In this document: one piece after another, positions 6,278-9,059 of the stretch
Numbering within the stretch: position 1 is the first letter of the stretch
How the letters are laid out: every line of letters begins with the position of its first letter
Source: JANRIC01 sp033765345
GTDB lineage: Bacteria > Bacteroidota > Bacteroidia > Cytophagales > Microscillaceae
NCBI GenBank assembly: GCA_033765345.1
Contig: JANRIC010000109.1
Span: 1 to 9,059 of the forward strand
Length of the DNA stretch: 9,059 nt
Direction of reading: 5' to 3'
Notes under the pieces: generated by a model
Seen by the model: only the letters and a program-made list of their open reading frames with translations
The model's database searches: none
Told to the model about the DNA's origin: nothing
Position numbers and translations under genes: made by a program

Positions 6278-7708
6278 TCAATTTTTACTCAGAAGCCATT
6301 CATCGAAGCGGATAAACTCATAGTGAAAGGGATTCCATAAAAAATTCAATTCGGCTTTTTGCAGATTCGTCATTTCAGCACAATTTTTTAAGCTTGGATG
6401 CTTAAAATTAAAAGCACAATGGCAGAGTGATTTTAGGAGTTTAAAAATATTTTCATATCTATCTGTGGACGAGTCTTTGTATTTTAGGATTAGTTTCCGA
6501 AAGGATTCCACTTTGTATTCTACGGTATCGAAGTATTTAAGCTCGATATTATTGATAATTTCCAGCAGTTTATATCCCAGACAATATTCTGGTTTTTTCT
6601 TTTGAGGCAGATTAGCCTGATTCAGGATACGTATAGACTGTTTAAAGTTGTTTTCTTTGAAGGCCAATAAGGCCTCAAGATAGTAGAAACGTATGGGATT
6701 TTCTTTTTTTAAAAGTTCAAAGTTCCGCATCAAAGCCTGTTTTGCCTGGGCTAAAAGATTCATTTTCAGGAATATGAGGTATTGAAGTTCCTGGGCTTTG
6801 TGTCGATAGCCTATTTCTTGATTAAAAAGTAGGATGGCTTCTTGGGTATATTTGGCGGATTCCTTCAAATGATTCTGCACAAAACATAGCAGACCAAAGT
6901 GAAGTTGCAAGAAACCCAGGTATTGATTGCCACGAAGCTCGCTGTGTTGGCGAATCAGTTTACAGGCAGCCTGCCCTTGCTCCCAGGCATTGTGATAATC
7001 TTGCCTGGAGTAATAAAAATTGGCCATGCTCAGTAAATACCAATAATCAAGAGCAGGAGTAGCCCAACGCTGGGTTTGCTCCTCAAGATTAGATAAATCG
7101 GCCTCGTCTACTTTATGGTATTTGTCGCATACGTGATGGTAGTTTTGTACCATCAGGTGGAAAGAAAACATCTTAGCCTGAGCCAGAGTATCTTGTACGT
7201 GTAGGTATTTGGCTCTTTTCTCAGGCGAAAACCAATTGAGCGTAACATCTTCATGCAGGAAAATAGAATTCAGAAGAGCATCATGGGTAGAAAATTGGGT
7301 ATTGAGAAAGGTACAATTTTCATTCAGGCAGTCTGCTGTTCTTTGTAATTTAAGTGCTTCTTCATCCAGGTTTCTATCCATGAGTACTTTTGCCTGCCAA
7401 TGGAGCTTTTGGTAGTAAAACTCACTTTCCTGAGGGATTTCTGCCTGATGGGACTCCAGGTACTGAAAGACTAAGAAGTTGAGAATTTCTTCCTTTAATC
7501 TTTTCTTTAGCTGACAAAAGCCCGAATCGGGTTTCTTTTTATAGATAATTTTGGCGGCTTCCAGGTCGGATTTTACCATACCTGAACAGAGTAACTCAAA
7601 CAACTGAAGCTTTTTGTTAAGATGCCCGTGCTTATGATAAAAATAATTTTTGATGAGTTGTATTTCCTTTGCTTTCAAAGAAGCTACAAGTTTGATTAAA
7701 TCTTCCAC
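6278..7708 (-). CDS. TPR-like helical repeat protein, function unknown
   Basis: A soluble 476-residue protein with no signal peptide or membrane segment. The N-terminal part (1-80) is charged and helical, with LKAKEIQLIKNYF, KLQLFELL and GFCQLKKRLKEEILNFL. This layout I recall from uncharacterised cytoplasmic proteins of Cytophagales and Saprospiria, where a short DNA- or protein-binding-like helical module precedes TPR units. Residues about 222-370 carry four TPR-like helix pairs (for example FYYSRQDYHNAWEQGQAACK, then LKESAKYTQEAILLF and FYYLEALLAFKENNFKQSI). The C-terminal part is helical and ends FDEWLLSKN. TPR arrays bind other proteins; no enzyme motif is visible. The start is GTG at 7708: an in-frame stop lies a few codons upstream and no in-frame ATG occurs before codon 44. 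It is divergent from the nuclease-like gene at 8074. No partner can be named. Confidence 0.85.
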   Translation of the reverse strand: MEDLIKLVASLKAKEIQLIKNYFYHKHGHLNKKLQLFELLCSGMVKSDLEAAKIIYKKKPDSGFCQLKKRLKEEILNFLVFQYLESHQAEIPQESEFYYQKLHWQAKVLMDRNLDEEALKLQRTADCLNENCTFLNTQFSTHDALLNSIFLHEDVTLNWFSPEKRAKYLHVQDTLAQAKMFSFHLMVQNYHHVCDKYHKVDEADLSNLEEQTQRWATPALDYWYLLSMANFYYSRQDYHNAWEQGQAACKLIRQHSELRGNQYLGFLQLHFGLLCFVQNHLKESAKYTQEAILLFNQEIGYRHKAQELQYLIFLKMNLLAQAKQALMRNFELLKKENPIRFYYLEALLAFKENNFKQSIRILNQANLPQKKKPEYCLGYKLLEIINNIELKYFDTVEYKVESFRKLILKYKDSSTDRYENIFKLLKSLCHCAFNFKHPSLKNCAEMTNLQKAELNFLWNPFHYEFIRFDEWLLSKN

Positions 7709-7978
7709 GATGTCAACGCATGATTAAGTTTTTGATATAGATAGTCTAGTATATTAGTCGTAAAAAGGTATTAGCCAGTAAATGATTTTCTGTTTAAATT
7801 TAAGGAAAAAGAACACGTCTACCAAATAAATCTGGAAAAACAACCTTGTGAAAGTTGGAATTTTTTTATCTGATTAATTATTTGTGCTAGTGTCCTTGCT
7901 AAGATGGCTTTGTACACGCTGTTTGGAATAGCAATCTAGTTTTCCCTTAGTACTTTCTGATGCAAAAAAGGTCTTTGC

Positions 7979-8010
7979 GAGATGCTAAGACGGATATGGA
8001 GATGCTCAGA
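7979..8010. repeat. Direct repeat with 20-bp period
   Basis: GAGATGCTAAGA (7979-7990) and GAGATGCTCAGA (7999-8010) agree at 11 of 12 bases, and their starts are 20 bp apart, close to two helical turns. They lie 64-95 bp upstream of the nuclease-like gene start at 8074. Same-face direct repeats of this kind are typical regulator sites, but no regulator can be named. Confidence 0.4.
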
Positions 8011-8049
8011 GAGGAAGCAATTTTCTAGGGAAAATAGTGTAGAAATGTG

Positions 8050-8057
8050 TAAATTTG
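8050..8057 (+). promoter_or_regulatory. Possible -7 element for the nuclease-like gene
   Basis: TAAATTTG matches TAnnTTTG exactly and lies 16 bases before the ATG at 8074, which would give a leader of about 10 bases. No TTG is present 17-23 bases upstream, so the -33 element is missing or degenerate. A regulator bound at 7979-8010 could compensate. Confidence 0.35.
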
Positions 8058-8073
8058 CTTAAAATGTATCAAG

Positions 8074-8715
8074 ATGATAAAAAGTAATTTTAAAGAATGG
8101 ACATTGGATAAGATCGACGAGCTACTGGGGCTACGCCAGGTAAGACAGTTGACAGCCTTAACAGAACTTTTAAATTATGCTTATCTGCCTAACGATTTTG
8201 AAAAAAAATATTTGACTGAATTACAAGAATTGTATGCTCTGGGAGGTGATGATTGGAATGAAGTAGAGCTTGAAAATAAATTTATCAGCCCAATGATTAT
8301 TTTTGGCAAAATTGACAATGAGCGATTTGCCTATTTCCTCGAGCGGGAATTATCGGCTGTAGTGGGAGAATACGAACTCTCAGGGAAGGTAGACGGCATG
8401 ATTGCCTCAGGGTTTCGCAGCCCTAAAAAGCCTTTTTTTTGCCTCCAGGAGTACAAAAGACAAACCGACCCCGACGGCGACCCGCGTGGGCAATGTTTGA
8501 TTGCGATGCTTGCCGCCCAGGAAATCAATCAAAACAAACACCCGATTTATGGCTGTTATGTGATTGGCAAACTTTGGCATTTTATGGTTTTACAAGGCCG
8601 GGAATATAGCATTAGTAGCGGTTTATTATGCACAAACGATGAAATTTTTGATATTTTTCGGATCATCAAAGGGCTGAAACACCTGATTGAACGACAACTC
8701 TCAGAAATATCCTGA
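8074..8715 (+). CDS. Stand-alone PD-(D/E)XK nuclease-fold protein
   Basis: A soluble 213-residue protein. It carries the expected order of PD-(D/E)XK motifs: a helix with acidic residues in WNEVELENKFISP (E63, E65, E67), Asp107 in ELSGKVDGMI, Glu126-x-Lys128 in FFCLQEYKRQ, and a following helix with Gln140 in DPRGQCLIAMLAAQE. GKVDGMIA...LQEYK matches a family I recall as widely scattered and often multicopy in Bacteroidota and filamentous cyanobacteria, annotated as hypothetical or restriction-endonuclease-like. The catalytic residues look intact, so metal-dependent nuclease activity is plausible, but the target is unknown. No methyltransferase or other restriction partner is in the window, and no target-recognition domain is visible. 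The N-terminal 60 residues are helical. The ATG at 8074 fits the family start (hydrophobic WTLDKIDELL soon after). An ATG at 8064 is out of frame and stops after seven codons. No intrinsic terminator is visible after the stop. Confidence 0.82.
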   Translation: MIKSNFKEWTLDKIDELLGLRQVRQLTALTELLNYAYLPNDFEKKYLTELQELYALGGDDWNEVELENKFISPMIIFGKIDNERFAYFLERELSAVVGEYELSGKVDGMIASGFRSPKKPFFCLQEYKRQTDPDGDPRGQCLIAMLAAQEINQNKHPIYGCYVIGKLWHFMVLQGREYSISSGLLCTNDEIFDIFRIIKGLKHLIERQLSEIS

Positions 8716-9059
8716 ATGAATTAAAAATGTACGGGGCTTTGGAAGTGCACTGGTTTTAGGTCAATAGTCCTTGGTCCATGGTTTTATACATCCTACATTC
8801 CAAACTTGAATGAACACTAGGATATAGGTATTTAAACCGAGTAGCTACTAGTACTTACTTCAGATACCTATAGGTGTTTAATCAGGTAACTATTAACTAT
8901 TTACCTTAGACACCTACTACCGACTTTTCGCACCCCCCTGTTTTTTTTGAGTTTTTTTGTAAGTTTTCTTCTAAAACTCTATAAAATATCGCAAAATATG
9001 GGTTTTGATAAAATATAGCATGTAAGTTTTATAAGAATAGTTATATTTCATATAAATAT
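8716..9059. other. AT-rich terminal region without a gene
   Basis: No ORF longer than a dozen or so codons is convincing on either strand. The notable content is the pair of tandem hairpins at 8823-8916, then a C6 tract followed by long T-runs (about 8934-8960) and a 7-bp inverted repeat, GAGTTTT with AAAACTC, near 8949-8979. The last 70 bases are almost purely A/T with no recognisable signal. The region could lead into a gene beyond the window edge. Confidence 0.55.
8823..8916. repeat. Two tandem hairpin repeats with conserved architecture
   Basis: Unit 1 (8823-8872): outer stem TATAGGTAT with ATACCTATA (9 bp, perfect); inner stem GAGTAG (8839-8844) with TTACTT (8855-8860), including two G-U pairs; 10-base loop. 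Unit 2 (8871-8916): outer stem TAGGTGT with ACACCTA (7 bp, perfect); inner stem AGGTAA (8884-8889) with TTACCT (8901-8906); 11-base loop. Both units have a 6-7 base 5' internal segment and a 3-base 3' one. The differences between units are mostly transitions that keep pairing. The units share the TATAG junction. Direction and function are unknown. Confidence 0.6.

Larger units (their letters stand above)
7709..8073. other. Divergent intergenic region
   Basis: Separates the TPR gene (leftward) from the nuclease-like gene (rightward). No convincing gene is present; the only notable ORF is 22 codons (7960-8028, plus) and is within chance expectation. I see a 12-base direct repeat (7979-7990 and 7999-8010) and a -7-like TAAATTTG at 8050-8057. 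No good promoter for the GTG start at 7708 is visible; TTTATTTG on the minus strand (7829-7822) is one mismatch from the -7 consensus but lacks a -33 element. Confidence 0.55.

Noticed and set aside
7960..8028. 22-codon ORF (starts MQKRSLRDAK) with a charged, helix-like product
   Set aside because: No promoter or terminator near it, and the DNA repeat inside it has a 20-bp period that breaks frame, so the signal is more likely in the DNA.
8823..8916. CRISPR array or integron attC site
   Set aside because: Only two units, with differences spread through the whole unit and no repeat/spacer division; the attC core ends RYYYAAC and GTTRRRY are not placed as required, and no cas or integrase gene is present.

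Overview
The window looks like a chromosomal segment of a member of the Bacteroidota, most likely a Cytophagales-type bacterium. Three things in the sequence point there. The large secreted protein ends in a type IX secretion (T9SS) type A sorting domain. Two intergenic regions carry promoters of the phylum-specific form TTG / N20 / TAnnTTTG. There are no evident Shine-Dalgarno sites, and the start codons sit in A/T-rich leaders. The family assignment below order level is inference. The intergenic DNA is strongly AT-rich.

Layout, left to right. Bases 1-699 hold no convincing gene. They contain a perfect 12-bp inverted repeat at the extreme left, an excellent Bacteroidota promoter at 191-222 and a second, near-identical 20-bp copy of its -7 region at 673-692 directly before the first gene. 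Bases 700-5349 (+) encode a 1549-residue secreted, multidomain subtilase-fold protein: signal peptide, propeptide, protease domain with a beta-rich insertion, a MAM/jelly-roll-like domain, HYR-like domains, a PKD domain between two closely related Ig-like repeats, a third divergent repeat and the T9SS tail. A strong hairpin terminator at 5374-5403 separates it from a convergent minus-strand cluster.

The minus-strand cluster (5487-7708) has, in transcription order, a 476-residue cytoplasmic TPR-like protein, then a compact unit at 5963-6123 (promoter, 25-codon ORF, terminator) that I think is a real small gene or leader, then a 137-residue single-pass membrane protein. A 365-base divergent intergenic region separates the TPR gene from a plus-strand gene (8074-8715) for a stand-alone PD-(D/E)XK nuclease-fold protein. 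The last 344 bases hold no gene but contain two tandem hairpins of the same architecture (8823-8916) that differ from each other by pairing-preserving substitutions.

The genes do not form an obvious pathway. The protease is a cell-surface or secreted enzyme. The membrane, TPR and nuclease proteins are orphan members of poorly characterised families. The best candidates for something undescribed are the promoter / 25-codon ORF / terminator unit at 5963-6123 and the tandem structured repeats at 8823-8916. The protease is also unusual in having Glu at the position of the subtilisin catalytic His.
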